Source: an uncultured Prevotella sp. | GTDB taxonomy: Bacteria > Bacteroidota > Bacteroidia > Bacteroidales > Bacteroidaceae | DNA: 64,000 nt | Assembly (NCBI GenBank): GCA_900768785.1 | Contig: CAAGEG010000155.1 | Location: 1 to 64,000, forward strand | Reading direction: 5' to 3' | Part shown: positions 53,837 to 62,196 of the stretch, piece by piece | Layout: every line of letters starts with the position of its first letter | Position numbering within the stretch: the first letter of the stretch is position 1 | The notes under the pieces: generated by a model | Told to the model about the DNA's origin: nothing | The model's database searches: none | What the model saw: the letters and a program-made list of their open reading frames with translations, nothing else | Translations under genes and position numbers: made by a program

Positions 53837-54748
53837 ATGAAACCAGCATTAGTACTACTTGCTGCCGGCATGGGCAGTCGTTACGGAGGTTTAAAACAGC
53901 TTGACGGACTGGGTCCAAACGGCGAAACCATTATGGACTATTCTATATATGACGCCATAAAAGCCGGATTCGGAAAGATAGTATTCATTATAAGAAAAGA
54001 TTTTGAACAAGACTTTCGTGAAAAAATTCTCTGCAAATACGAAGGTCATGTGCCCGTAGAATTATGCTTCCAAAGCATAGATGCACTCCCTGAAGGATTT
54101 GTTTGTCCGGAAGGAAGAGAGAAACCGTGGGGCACAAACCATGCCGTTCTTATGGCAAAAGATGTGGTTAAAGAACCTTTCTGCGTTATTAACTGCGACG
54201 ACTTCTATAACAGAGATGCGTTCAAAGTTATAGGTAAGTATCTTACAGAACTTCCTGACGATAGCAAAGGACGCTATGCTATGGTTGGATTTCGCGTAGG
54301 CAACACCCTGTCGGATAATGGTACTGTGGCAAGAGGTATATGTTCAAAAGACTCAAACGGCAATCTTACCACCGTTGTAGAACGTACAGAGATAATGCGT
54401 ATTGAAGGTAAGGTGAGCTATAAAGACGAGACGGGAGCATGGGTTGCCGTAGATGACAACACTCCGGTGTCTATGAACATGTGGGGATTTACGCCCGACT
54501 ATTTTGAATATAGCGATGATTACTTCAAAGAATTCCTTTCTGACGAAAACAATATGAAGAATTTGAAGTCGGAATTCTTTATTCCACTAATGGTAAATAA
54601 ACTCATTAACGATGGAACAGCCACAGTTCAAGTGCTTGACACAACGAGTAAGTGGTTCGGAGTGACATACGCAGCCGACCGACAAAGCGTTGTTGACAAG
54701 ATACAAAGCCTTATTGATGATAATGTTTATCCAAACAAATTATTTTAG
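53837..54748 (+). CDS. Sugar-nucleotide/NTP transferase family protein
   Basis: A 303-residue GT-A-fold nucleotidyltransferase. It opens with MKPALVLLAAGMGSRYGGLK, the nucleotide-binding signature (GxGSRxGGLKQ), followed by NGETIMDYSIYDAIKAGF and INCDDFYNRDAF. It lacks the Lys-rich PxxK motif exactly as in GlmU or GalU. The late part (MNMWGFTPDYFEYSDDYF) matches Bacteroidetes proteins annotated only as nucleotidyltransferases, so the sugar substrate is unknown. It shares a transcript with nrnA, 12 nt downstream. Confidence 0.85.
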   Translation: MKPALVLLAAGMGSRYGGLKQLDGLGPNGETIMDYSIYDAIKAGFGKIVFIIRKDFEQDFREKILCKYEGHVPVELCFQSIDALPEGFVCPEGREKPWGTNHAVLMAKDVVKEPFCVINCDDFYNRDAFKVIGKYLTELPDDSKGRYAMVGFRVGNTLSDNGTVARGICSKDSNGNLTTVVERTEIMRIEGKVSYKDETGAWVAVDDNTPVSMNMWGFTPDYFEYSDDYFKEFLSDENNMKNLKSEFFIPLMVNKLINDGTATVQVLDTTSKWFGVTYAADRQSVVDKIQSLIDDNVYPNKLF

Positions 54749-54760
54749 ATAGCTACTCTG

Positions 54761-55786
54761 ATGAACATATCCCTATTGAGTGAGGGCGAAATAGCCTTGC
54801 TTAGAGATACCATAAATGCCTCTGATAACATTATTCTATGTTGTCATCGCAGTCCTGACGGCGATGCTATAGGCTCTATGTTGGGCTGGGCAGAATACCT
54901 AAAGGCCGTAGGGAAACTGCCAACGTGCATCATTCCCGATGCCTATCCCGACTTCTTGCAATGGCTACCGGGTACGGAACGTATGATGAGATACGACAAG
55001 CACACCGCTTTTATGGATGAACTCATAGACAAAGCAGACCTTATATTCTGTCTTGATTTCAATTCCGCATCACGTACAGACGGCATGGCTGAAAAGCTTT
55101 CAGCATCTAAAGCAAAGAAAATATTGATAGATCATCATCTCAATCCCGATTTGGAAACGGTGTTATCAGTATCAATACCGGAAGCAAGCAGCACTTGTGA
55201 ACTCGTATTCAGGCTCGTTTGGCAACTTGGAGAGTTTGATAAATTGGATAGAAAATTCGCTATTCCGGTCTATTGTGGCATGATGACAGATACCGGAGGG
55301 TTTACATACAACTCGACAAACCCGGAGATATTCTACATCATCAGTCTGCTCTTGACAAAAAAGATTAATAAAGACAAAATCTATCGCAACGTTTACAACA
55401 ATTATAGCGAGTCAAGAGTAAGGCTCATGGGACATGTTTTGAAAGATAAACTCGTGGTATTGAAACCCTACAACGCCACTTACTTCTCCTTAACACGTGA
55501 AGACTTGAAGCGATTCAACTACATAAAAGGCGATGCAGAAGGACTTGTAAACATTCCGTTGCAAATTAAAGGAACCAAACTTAGCATTTCTTTGCGTGAA
55601 GATACCGAGAAAGACAACCGGATATGGGTAAGCCTGAGGTCTGTAGATGATTTTCCTTGCAATAAAATGGCTGAAATTTATTTCAACGGAGGGGGACATC
55701 TTAATGCTGCCGGAGGTAGATTGGAGTGTCAAATGGATGAAGCGGAAGAGATAACAAGGAAAGCTATAAGAGAATTTAAATATTAA
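54761..55786 (+). CDS. nrnA: DHH/DHHA1 phosphoesterase (NrnA-type oligoribonuclease/pAp phosphatase)
   Basis: A 341-residue bifunctional nanoRNase. The DHH domain (about 1-185) has CCHRSPDGDAIGSMLG, LIFCLDFNSASR, the catalytic IDHHLNPD and GGMMTDTGGFTYN-like sequence. The DHHA1 domain (about 240-341) ends in FNGGGHLNAAGGRLE, the usual GGGH motif. It degrades 2-5 nt RNA and dephosphorylates 3'-phosphoadenosine 5'-phosphate. Metal ligands appear complete. Confidence 0.9.
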   Translation: MNISLLSEGEIALLRDTINASDNIILCCHRSPDGDAIGSMLGWAEYLKAVGKLPTCIIPDAYPDFLQWLPGTERMMRYDKHTAFMDELIDKADLIFCLDFNSASRTDGMAEKLSASKAKKILIDHHLNPDLETVLSVSIPEASSTCELVFRLVWQLGEFDKLDRKFAIPVYCGMMTDTGGFTYNSTNPEIFYIISLLLTKKINKDKIYRNVYNNYSESRVRLMGHVLKDKLVVLKPYNATYFSLTREDLKRFNYIKGDAEGLVNIPLQIKGTKLSISLREDTEKDNRIWVSLRSVDDFPCNKMAEIYFNGGGHLNAAGGRLECQMDEAEEITRKAIREFKY

Positions 55787-55836
55787 GCCAAATCAAAAGA
55801 GTAGGGTGTCGTATTTATGAAATAATAACTTTTCAC

Positions 55837-55869
55837 TTTGTTCTTTAATATTCTTTTTTCGTAATTTTG
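55837..55869 (+). promoter_or_regulatory. Promoter of the DUF4827-glmM operon
   Basis: TTTG (55837-55840) and TAATTTTG (55862-55869), spacer 21 bp, 32 nt before the ATG at 55902. Confidence 0.72.
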
Positions 55870-55901
55870 CCAACTGTTATATACAAACAATACAAAGACA
55901 C

Positions 55902-56540
55902 ATGAAGAATATACTATTTTCAATGTTGGCGCTTATAGCTGCGATGGTGGCAATAAGTTGCGACGACACCGAAACATACGCCGAACAGAAGGACAAAGAG
56001 CGTGCGGCAATCAACCGCTTTATAAGTGACTCTTCTATAACGGTTATTAACGAGACACAATTTAAGGAACAAGGATACAAAACCGACCTTTCAAAAAACG
56101 AATTTGTGCTGATGCAAAAGTCGGGAGTGTATATGCAGATTGTCAGAGAAGGATGTGGCGAGAAGATAAAAGAAGGAGAGACGGCAACAGTTTTGTGTCG
56201 CTTTACAGAAAGAAACATACTTACCGACTCTTTGCAATTGACTAATGACATCTTAAGCTTCTCTTCAATAGTTGACAAGATGACAGTGACAAATACAAGT
56301 GGTACATTTACTGCATCGTTTATATCCGGTGAGAGTGTTATGGCTTCTTTTTATGGAAGCACCTCTGTGCCTTCGGGATGGCTCGTTCCGCTCTCTTACA
56401 TAAAGATAGGAAGAGAAACATCTGCTGATGAGGAGATTGCAAAAGTCAATCTTATTGTTCCACACACACAAGGTCACCAATATGCTTCTTCTGGAGTGTA
56501 TCCTTGCTACTATACAATAACTTATAAACGAGGCAGATAA
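55902..56540 (+). CDS. DUF4827 lipoprotein, FKBP-like
   Basis: A 212-residue lipoprotein. Signal sequence MKNILFSMLALIAAMVAISC with Cys20 in an AISC lipobox. The body resembles DUF4827 of Bacteroidales: FISDSSITVINETQFKEQGY, GVYMQIVREGCGEKIKEGET, and a late VPSGWLVPLSYIKIG and YPCYYTITYKRGR. The order of strands recalls FKBP-type peptidyl-prolyl isomerases, but the active-site aromatic residues are not convincing, so isomerase activity is doubtful. It starts the operon with glmM (2 nt apart). Confidence 0.82.
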   Translation: MKNILFSMLALIAAMVAISCDDTETYAEQKDKERAAINRFISDSSITVINETQFKEQGYKTDLSKNEFVLMQKSGVYMQIVREGCGEKIKEGETATVLCRFTERNILTDSLQLTNDILSFSSIVDKMTVTNTSGTFTASFISGESVMASFYGSTSVPSGWLVPLSYIKIGRETSADEEIAKVNLIVPHTQGHQYASSGVYPCYYTITYKRGR

Positions 56541-56542
56541 TC

Positions 56543-57931
56543 ATGACACTTATCAAATCAATATCAGGAATAAGAGGCACAATTGGCGGAAAAACAGGTG
56601 ACACTCTCAATCCGCTTGACATAGTAAAGTTTGTTACAGCCTACGCAACTTACATAAAACAGAACGACAAAACAGGTTCTGACACCATTGTCGTAGGTAG
56701 AGACGCCAGAATATCAGGCGATATGGTGCGCAATATAGTGTGTGGCACACTCATGGGATTTGGGTATAATGTGCGTGATATTGGTCTTGCCACTACGCCG
56801 ACAACAGAATTGGCTGTAAAGATGAGCAATTCTGCAGGTGGAATAATAATTACTGCAAGTCACAATCCTCGACAATGGAATGCTCTTAAACTTCTTAATG
56901 CCGATGGAGAATTCCTTGATAAAGAGGCGGGAAACAAAGTTCTTGAAATAGCGGAACGTGAAGATTTTGATTACGCAGAGGTAGATAAACTCGGCAAATA
57001 TATAAAAGACGATTCGTTTGATGCTAAACATGTAGATTCGGTTATTGGTTTGAATCTTGTAGATGTTGAAGCTATAAGCAAGGCAGGCTATCGTGTGTGC
57101 GTTGATACCATTAATAGCGTGGGAGGAATAATACTTCCCAAACTGCTTGATAAGCTTGGCGTCACTTACGAAATACTTAATAGTGAAGCCAATGGAGACT
57201 TTGCTCACAATCCGGAACCGCTGGAAAAAAATCTCGGAGGCATTATGGAAAAGATGCGAAGTGGCAATTTTGATCTCGGAATTGTTGTAGATCCGGATGT
57301 TGACAGGCTTGCTTTCATCTGTGAAGATGGTAAGATGTTTGGAGAAGAATATACGTTAGTTGCCGTTGCAGACTATGTTTTGGAACATACGCCCGGCAAT
57401 ACTGTTAGCAATCTTAGTAGTACACGAGCTTTAAGAGATATTACCGCAAAGCATGGAGGTGCTTATTCGGCATCGGCAGTAGGCGAAGTAAATGTTACAA
57501 CTAAAATGAAAGCCGTTAATGCCGTAATAGGTGGTGAGGGCAATGGTGGTGTTATCTATCCGGAAAGCCATTACGGGCGTGACGCACTTGTAGGAATAGC
57601 GCTCTTCTTATCGTCGCTTGCACACAAAGGATGTACAGCAAGCAGTCTTAGAGCTTCATTCCCTGATTATTATATAGCTAAAAACCGCATAGACTTGACA
57701 CCGGATACAGATGTTGATGCAATTCTTGATAAAGTCAAAGATATGTATTCCGATGAAGAAATAAATGACATAGATGGTGTAAAGATAGACTTTGCAGATA
57801 AGTGGGTGCATCTTCGCAAATCAAATACCGAACCTATAATTCGTGTATATAGTGAAGCTGCGAGCATGGATGAGGCTGATAAAATTGGCAAAACTATCAT
57901 GCAAGTTGTCTATGATATGCAGAAAAAATAG
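56543..57931 (+). CDS. glmM: Phosphoglucosamine mutase
   Basis: A 462-residue alpha-D-phosphohexomutase. It converts glucosamine-6-phosphate to glucosamine-1-phosphate, feeding UDP-GlcNAc for peptidoglycan and LPS. The phosphoserine is Ser106 in ITASHNPRQWN, the metal loop is VDPDVDRLAF (about residues 250-259), the sugar-binding loop is GEGNGGVIYP, and the phosphate-binding loop RKSNTEPIIRVY is near the end. GlmM is the preferred assignment by length and motif. Phosphomannomutase is the alternative. The gene ends convergently with queE. Confidence 0.86.
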   Translation: MTLIKSISGIRGTIGGKTGDTLNPLDIVKFVTAYATYIKQNDKTGSDTIVVGRDARISGDMVRNIVCGTLMGFGYNVRDIGLATTPTTELAVKMSNSAGGIIITASHNPRQWNALKLLNADGEFLDKEAGNKVLEIAEREDFDYAEVDKLGKYIKDDSFDAKHVDSVIGLNLVDVEAISKAGYRVCVDTINSVGGIILPKLLDKLGVTYEILNSEANGDFAHNPEPLEKNLGGIMEKMRSGNFDLGIVVDPDVDRLAFICEDGKMFGEEYTLVAVADYVLEHTPGNTVSNLSSTRALRDITAKHGGAYSASAVGEVNVTTKMKAVNAVIGGEGNGGVIYPESHYGRDALVGIALFLSSLAHKGCTASSLRASFPDYYIAKNRIDLTPDTDVDAILDKVKDMYSDEEINDIDGVKIDFADKWVHLRKSNTEPIIRVYSEAASMDEADKIGKTIMQVVYDMQKK

Positions 57932-57963
57932 TTGTTATACATTATTAGGTATTTCAACTATTT
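57926..57963 (-). terminator. Terminator overlapping both glmM and queE stop codons
   Basis: AAATAGTTG (57926-57934) pairs over 9 bp with CAACTATTT (57955-57963). On the minus strand it runs into a T tract that lies inside the end of glmM. Both convergent stop codons are within or next to the stem. Confidence 0.75.
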
Positions 57964-58530
57964 GATATTTATCATCTTGTGAGTCTGTAAAGAGAGACGC
58001 CATTTAGGATTGGCAAGGCAAAAGTCTATTGCCGCCTGCAATATTCGAGTGTTTTGCTCATGGTCGTTATAGTCACAAGGTTGTATAAGATAACATTTAG
58101 CCACCACGTTATCATAGTATGATAAGTCTTGACCTTCTTTTTTATATACGACTTTAAGTTCGTCAATATGTGAAAGGGCAAGACTTTGTTGTTTGGGAGA
58201 GCAAGTTATCCAATCAATACCCCAATCTTCAGGGATATCAAAAGTGCCGTTTGTCTCTATTTGAACAAAATGTTTTGATTCGTGGAGAAGCTTTATTAAA
58301 GTCTTATTCAATTGCAATCCGGGTTCTCCGCCTGTTATGACGACATGAGAAGCAGGATATTTATTTACGGTGGAAATAATTTCTTCTTCTGTCATTTCTT
58401 TAAACGACTCGTGCTTGGTATCGCAAAAGCTGCACCTCATGTTGCATCCGGAAAAACGTATAAATACGGCAGGGGTGCCCGTAAAGTTACCTTCGCCCTG
58501 CAAAGAATAAAAAATCTCGTTTATACGCAT
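57958..58530 (-). CDS. queE: 7-carboxy-7-deazaguanine synthase
   Basis: A 190-residue radical SAM enzyme that makes 7-carboxy-7-deazaguanine from 6-carboxytetrahydropterin in queuosine synthesis. The CX3CX2C cluster motif is Cys29, Cys33 and Cys36 (CNMRCSFCDTKH). The N-terminus MRINEIFYSLQGEGNFTGTP is the QueE signature, and VVITGGEPGLQLN follows. The start is 4 nt after queD, so the two share an operon. Confidence 0.94.
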   Translation of the reverse strand: MRINEIFYSLQGEGNFTGTPAVFIRFSGCNMRCSFCDTKHESFKEMTEEEIISTVNKYPASHVVITGGEPGLQLNKTLIKLLHESKHFVQIETNGTFDIPEDWGIDWITCSPKQQSLALSHIDELKVVYKKEGQDLSYYDNVVAKCYLIQPCDYNDHEQNTRILQAAIDFCLANPKWRLSLQTHKMINIK

Positions 58531-58534
58531 GGGT

Positions 58535-58873
58535 TTATAACTCGTCTTTTACGTAAGTTACCATATTGTTTCTGCTTTCTTCCACATCTACACGGTAACA
58601 ATGCTCTATTTGATCGCATATCCAGCGTGCCAAATTCTCTGCTGTAGGATTGAAAGGGAGCAATTCGTTAAAATTGCCATGATCTAAATAGCCATGTATC
58701 TTGTCTTTTATATGCTTGAAATCTATTACCATTCCATCGCTGTTTAGCTCTTTTGACTTGCAATAAACTGTGACAATCCAATTGTGACCATGCACATTAC
58801 GACATTTACTCTCGTAAGATAGCGATAGACTATGACATCCCGCTATTTCCATTTTCTTTGTGACGTAATACAT
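58535..58873 (-). CDS. queD: 6-carboxytetrahydropterin synthase
   Basis: A 112-residue PTPS-fold enzyme, the step before QueE. Zinc ligands are His14 (AGCHSL), His28 and His30 (NVHGHNW). The catalytic Cys24 is in ESKCRNVHGH. Length is typical of QueD. A TAACTTTG -7 box on the minus strand (58906-58913) supports this as the first gene of the operon. Confidence 0.93.
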   Translation of the reverse strand: MYYVTKKMEIAGCHSLSLSYESKCRNVHGHNWIVTVYCKSKELNSDGMVIDFKHIKDKIHGYLDHGNFNELLPFNPTAENLARWICDQIEHCYRVDVEESRNNMVTYVKDEL

Positions 58874-58905
58874 AAATAATATCTGAACTTAACCTCATTG
58901 CTGTG

Positions 58906-58913
58906 CAAAGTTA
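58906..58913 (-). promoter_or_regulatory. Candidate -7 box of queDE
   Basis: TAACTTTG on the minus strand, 32 nt before the queD ATG. No TTTG partner was seen at the usual spacing. Confidence 0.45.
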
Positions 58914-59063
58914 CGGAAATATCCGCTCTATCTATTATAAAAATATAAGTTATTTGTCAAAACACATTTATTATCTTATTGATATGAGCTTATTTCTGCT
59001 GTCAAAACAATATGAATATAGGTCTTTATTGAATAGTTATAATTTATTTAAAGGTGTATGTTA

Positions 59064-59110
59064 GAATAAAAAAACTAACTCGACCCTATGAATTCATAAG
59101 ACCGAGTTAG
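59064..59110 (-). terminator. Terminator of the lemA-htpX operon
   Basis: CTAACTCG (59075-59082) pairs with CGAGTTAG (59103-59110), with an inner palindromic TATGAATTCATA. On the minus strand a T run (59067-59074) follows. It sits 3 nt beyond the htpX stop. Confidence 0.88.
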
Positions 59111-59113
59111 AAT

Positions 59114-60124
59114 TTAGAACTGTTCTAATATTTCAATACGTTTTTGAGTGTCAGGGTGTGTGCTGAATAAGGAATTGAAAAATCCCATCATTCCGGATGA
59201 AAAAGCTTGCGGGTGAATGATAAATAGTTGGGCTACATCTTCTCTTTTAACATCAGAGAGACCGGGATTATTTGATATCTTGCGCAAAGCAGAGGCTAAT
59301 GCCAATGGGTTTCCACATAATTCGGCTCCGCCGGCATCTGCCATATATTCTCTCTTTCTTGATATAGCAAATCTTGTTAATAGAGTAAAGACATAAGCAA
59401 TAGCGCAACATATAACTCCAATGAGCAGAATTAAAATAATAGATGGGCCATTATTCTTTTCGTTATCATTACTTCTTCTTCCACCTCCAAACAACATTAT
59501 GTTATACATGGTCCTTATTGTAAGACTCATAATAGTAGATATGATACCCACAAAAATGATACTTGTTATAAGTAATCTCGTGTCATGATTGCGAATATGT
59601 GTCAGTTCATGAGCAATAACTCCCTCAAGCTCGTCGTCTTCGAGCCTGTTTATAATACCTGTGGTAAGTGTTACAGCATAGCTGTTCTTGTCAATTCCAC
59701 TTGCAAAAGCGTTTAGTTGCGGGTCGTCAACAATATTAATCTTTGGCATATCCATATTGCAAGTCATGCAAAGATTCTCTACCATGTTGTAGATTTTCGG
59801 GTTTTCTCTACGTTCAAGAGGCTTTGATTGTGTCGCCATTCTTATTATTGAAGAGTTGGCAAAATAGGCTATGACAAACCATAAGCCCACACCTCCTATT
59901 ACCCAAGGGATAGTTTGAAGAAAGTAATAGTTGACAGTATCACTATCAAGTTGATGTATCAACTCTCCATATTCATTGTAATAGCCGTTACCCACATAGT
60001 TGATAATAGCTAAAAACACCCAAACCATACCCAAAATAATGGCTGGAAACAATATCAATAGCATCACGGTCAGCGTGTTGTTACGGCTGATCTGTGTCTG
60101 CATACCTACGTATTTCATACGCAA
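59114..60124 (-). CDS. htpX: HtpX-family M48 membrane metalloprotease
   Basis: A 336-residue zinc protease with four membrane segments (two near the N-terminus, two between residues about 185 and 255). The active site is HELTH (His172, Glu173, His176), and a later Glu in the AEYMADAGGAELCGNP-type region is the third ligand. It degrades damaged membrane proteins from the cytoplasmic face. The start could also be the Met at residue 3 or 8. It is downstream of lemA (13 nt), a very common pairing. Confidence 0.9.
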   Translation of the reverse strand: MRMKYVGMQTQISRNNTLTVMLLILFPAIILGMVWVFLAIINYVGNGYYNEYGELIHQLDSDTVNYYFLQTIPWVIGGVGLWFVIAYFANSSIIRMATQSKPLERRENPKIYNMVENLCMTCNMDMPKINIVDDPQLNAFASGIDKNSYAVTLTTGIINRLEDDELEGVIAHELTHIRNHDTRLLITSIIFVGIISTIMSLTIRTMYNIMLFGGGRRSNDNEKNNGPSIILILLIGVICCAIAYVFTLLTRFAISRKREYMADAGGAELCGNPLALASALRKISNNPGLSDVKREDVAQLFIIHPQAFSSGMMGFFNSLFSTHPDTQKRIEILEQF

Positions 60125-60137
60125 TTAATGTGTCTTA

Positions 60138-60701
60138 TTAGAAGTTTATTTCAGGAGCTTTGTCATAAGCAGCACGTTCTTCTTTGGGAACTTCAAACAT
60201 TGGTTCCTTTGAAAAGCCGAACATCTTGGCAAAAATATTTGACGGGAATGTCTGAACTGCGTTGTTTAGCTCTCTTGTAGTAGAGTTAAAGAATCTGCGA
60301 ACAGCAGCTAATTTGTTTTCAACATCGGCAATTTCACTTTGCAGTTGCAAGAAATTTTGGTTTGCTTTCAACTCCGGATATGCTTCAAGTGATACCTTTA
60401 GGCCTGCCAAAGCACTTGACAAGGCATTCTCAGCATTAATCTTGTCGTTAATGGTTGTTGCTCCCATTGCAGCAGAACGTGCTTCCGTAACCTTTTGAAG
60501 CACTTCGCGCTCATGAGTAGCATAGCCTTTTACTGTAGAAACAAGCTGAGGTATGAGGTCGTGTCTTTGCTTTAGCTGAACGTCAATATTAGCAAAAGCA
60601 TTTTCACGATTGTTTCTTAGTTTTACCAAATTGTTGTAAAGGCTGATTGCCCAAATGATTAGCAGTACGATAACTACTAAAATAATAATACCTGTTGTCA
60701 T
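60138..60701 (-). CDS. lemA: LemA family membrane protein
   Basis: A 187-residue LemA protein. One N-terminal membrane helix (MTTGIIILVVIVLLIIWAIS) is followed by a mostly helical soluble domain. Signature segments are YNNLVKLRNNRENAFANIDV, QLKQRHDLIPQLVSTVKGYA and a late RRFFNSTTRELNNAVQTFPS. The molecular role is not established, but the family is usually linked to HtpX or TPM proteins. A TATATTTG box (60779-60786) lies upstream. Confidence 0.92.
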   Translation of the reverse strand: MTTGIIILVVIVLLIIWAISLYNNLVKLRNNRENAFANIDVQLKQRHDLIPQLVSTVKGYATHEREVLQKVTEARSAAMGATTINDKINAENALSSALAGLKVSLEAYPELKANQNFLQLQSEIADVENKLAAVRRFFNSTTRELNNAVQTFPSNIFAKMFGFSKEPMFEVPKEERAAYDKAPEINF

Positions 60702-60778
60702 AAATTTATTGATTAATTAGTTAATATACAATTATCATATATCGTGTTTGCACACTCCATTCATGATGTTTCAAGATA

Positions 60779-60786
60779 CAAATATA
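60779..60786 (-). promoter_or_regulatory. Candidate -7 box of lemA-htpX
   Basis: TATATTTG on the minus strand, about 78 nt upstream of the lemA ATG; no clear -33 element. Confidence 0.4.
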
Positions 60787-60897
60787 TATCAAAACTTTTA
60801 TTATATCTATAATTTTAAGAATAAATAAAATCTTTAATCATCTTTTGTGGCAAATGTTAAAATAGTCACAATGTTAGTTGTTGCTACTTGATAAAAT

Positions 60898-60944
60898 AAG
60901 ACTCCATAACGGCTATCTGTTTGTTAGCAACATTATGGAGTCTT
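60898..60944 (-). terminator. Terminator of the small lytic transglycosylase-like gene
   Basis: AAGACTCCATAA (60898-60909) pairs over 12 bp with TTATGGAGTCTT (60933-60944), with an inner GCTA/TAGC stem. A T-rich stretch follows on the minus strand. Confidence 0.82.
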
Positions 60945-60954
60945 ATGCTGGTTT

Positions 60955-61392
60955 TTACGAATGTTTTAAAACTTTCAATACTTTGTTATAATATTTCTGC
61001 GTTCCCCTATTAGTGTAGTTAAAACCACCATTCCATGATCGTATAGCCTTTTCCACGTTGTTGGTTTTGTTGTAGGTGGACTGTATTAGCAGAAACATTT
61101 CTTTTGACTTCTTTACGTTAAAGCGATCGGAAAGTGTATATCTTTTCTTGCTGTTTTGTCGTTTTAGAATGTTATTACATTCTTTTACGAGGATTGGTGT
61201 TATTTGCATAGCACCACAAGAATTGCCACTTACAGCTTTCGAATTACCTTCACTTTCTACTTGAATTATTGCATCCATCACCGGATTCCAGTCAAAAGAA
61301 GAGCGCTTTGTTGATTTTTGTGCGGCTAAAGCATCACTGCTGACCACAATAAATAATACTAATAAAAATACTTTCTTTATAAATTTATCCAT
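60955..61392 (-). CDS. Small exported lytic transglycosylase-like protein
   Basis: A 145-residue protein started at the ATG at 61392, which opens with a signal peptide (MDKFIKKVFLLVLFIVVSSDALAA). A longer frame up to 61491 adds 33 residues without family resemblance. The SLT-like core shows IIQVESEGNSKAVSGNSCGA with likely catalytic Glu46, then MQITPILVKECN and AIRSWNGG, in the order of GH23 enzymes. The domain is short, so it may be a minimal lytic transglycosylase acting on peptidoglycan in the periplasm. It is monocistronic with a long leader. Confidence 0.78.
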   Translation of the reverse strand: MDKFIKKVFLLVLFIVVSSDALAAQKSTKRSSFDWNPVMDAIIQVESEGNSKAVSGNSCGAMQITPILVKECNNILKRQNSKKRYTLSDRFNVKKSKEMFLLIQSTYNKTNNVEKAIRSWNGGFNYTNRGTQKYYNKVLKVLKHS

Positions 61393-61556
61393 GTTAAGTT
61401 GTTTCTGACACCTGAACAAATTATTAATTAATAATGAGATTCGCGACAATCGGCATTGTAAAAGATAAAAATCGCCGAGTCTGGGTGTCAAGTTAGATAC
61501 TATAAATAGTGACTTTCAAAACAAAAGAAGTAACACTATTTTTATTTCTTCGGCTG

Positions 61557-61588
61557 CAAAGGTAACAAAAAAATGCACACGGGACAAG
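61557..61588 (-). promoter_or_regulatory. Promoter with long structured leader for the lytic transglycosylase-like gene
   Basis: A minus-strand TACCTTTG box (61557-61564) with CTTG (61585-61588) at 20 bp. The leader of about 155 nt down to 61393 contains TGACACC (61406-61412) facing GGTGTCA (61484-61490), and an inner TCGGC/GCCGA stem (61450-61454, 61474-61478). Confidence 0.5.
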
Positions 61589-61599
61589 TCAAAACACCG

Positions 61600-62031
61600 T
61601 TTTTGAACAATTTTTAAGAATTGTAAATGATTATATTTCGTTGAAAATCAACGTTTTGTAAAATGGTTTTTCTTGATGGAAACAGCAAAGTCTCATTGTT
61701 CTTGTATCGTCTGCTTCTCCTTTGTTTAAAAGCGTTTGGGGATTTTTTGTTATTGTTTGGGGCGTTATTTTATATTTATAATTTCCTTTGAAATGTCTTT
61801 ATTTATTCTCTATCAGTAAAAAAGAGACTTTTAACATCTTAATTATGCTATTTTTTAACATTTCATGTAAATAAAAAGATACTTTTTTCTTGATTATTTA
61901 CTACGAAAGTAATTAATCTTTCTACTAATTTTACCATGTTTATTCTATGTTTTCAAATCTCTCAATATTATAAAAAAGGTCATAAAAACGAAAAAGATTG
62001 GTTTTTATGCATGAAATAAGTGAAAAAAAGA
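61600..62031. other. AT-rich gap without a gene
   Basis: No coding frame of any weight. A hairpin CATAAAAAC/GTTTTTATG lies at 61981-61989 and 62001-62009, just before the tRNA-Ser promoter. Confidence 0.5.
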
Positions 62032-62039
62032 TACCTTTG
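62032..62039 (+). promoter_or_regulatory. -7 box of tRNA-Ser
   Basis: TACCTTTG, 33 nt before the mature 5' end of tRNA-Ser. A -33 element is not evident. Confidence 0.5.
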
Positions 62040-62072
62040 TAACGATTAAGCAAAAAGTTCTTGCTGTATAAA

Positions 62073-62160
62073 GGAAAGGTGCTCGAGTGGTTGAAGAGGC
62101 ACGCCTGGAAAGCGTGTAACCGGCAAAACCGGTTCGCAGGTTCGAATCCTGTTCTTTCCG
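62073..62160 (+). tRNA. tRNA-Ser (anticodon GGA)
   Basis: An 88-nt class II tRNA. Acceptor GGAAAGG/TCTTTCC (one G-U), anticodon stem CACGC/GCGTG with loop CTGGAAA, and a long variable arm with CCGG/CCGG pairing. T loop TTCGAAT, discriminator G. CCA is not encoded. Confidence 0.95.
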
Positions 62161-62196
62161 CTTATTATTTTTAGGTCTCATATTAATATATAAGAT

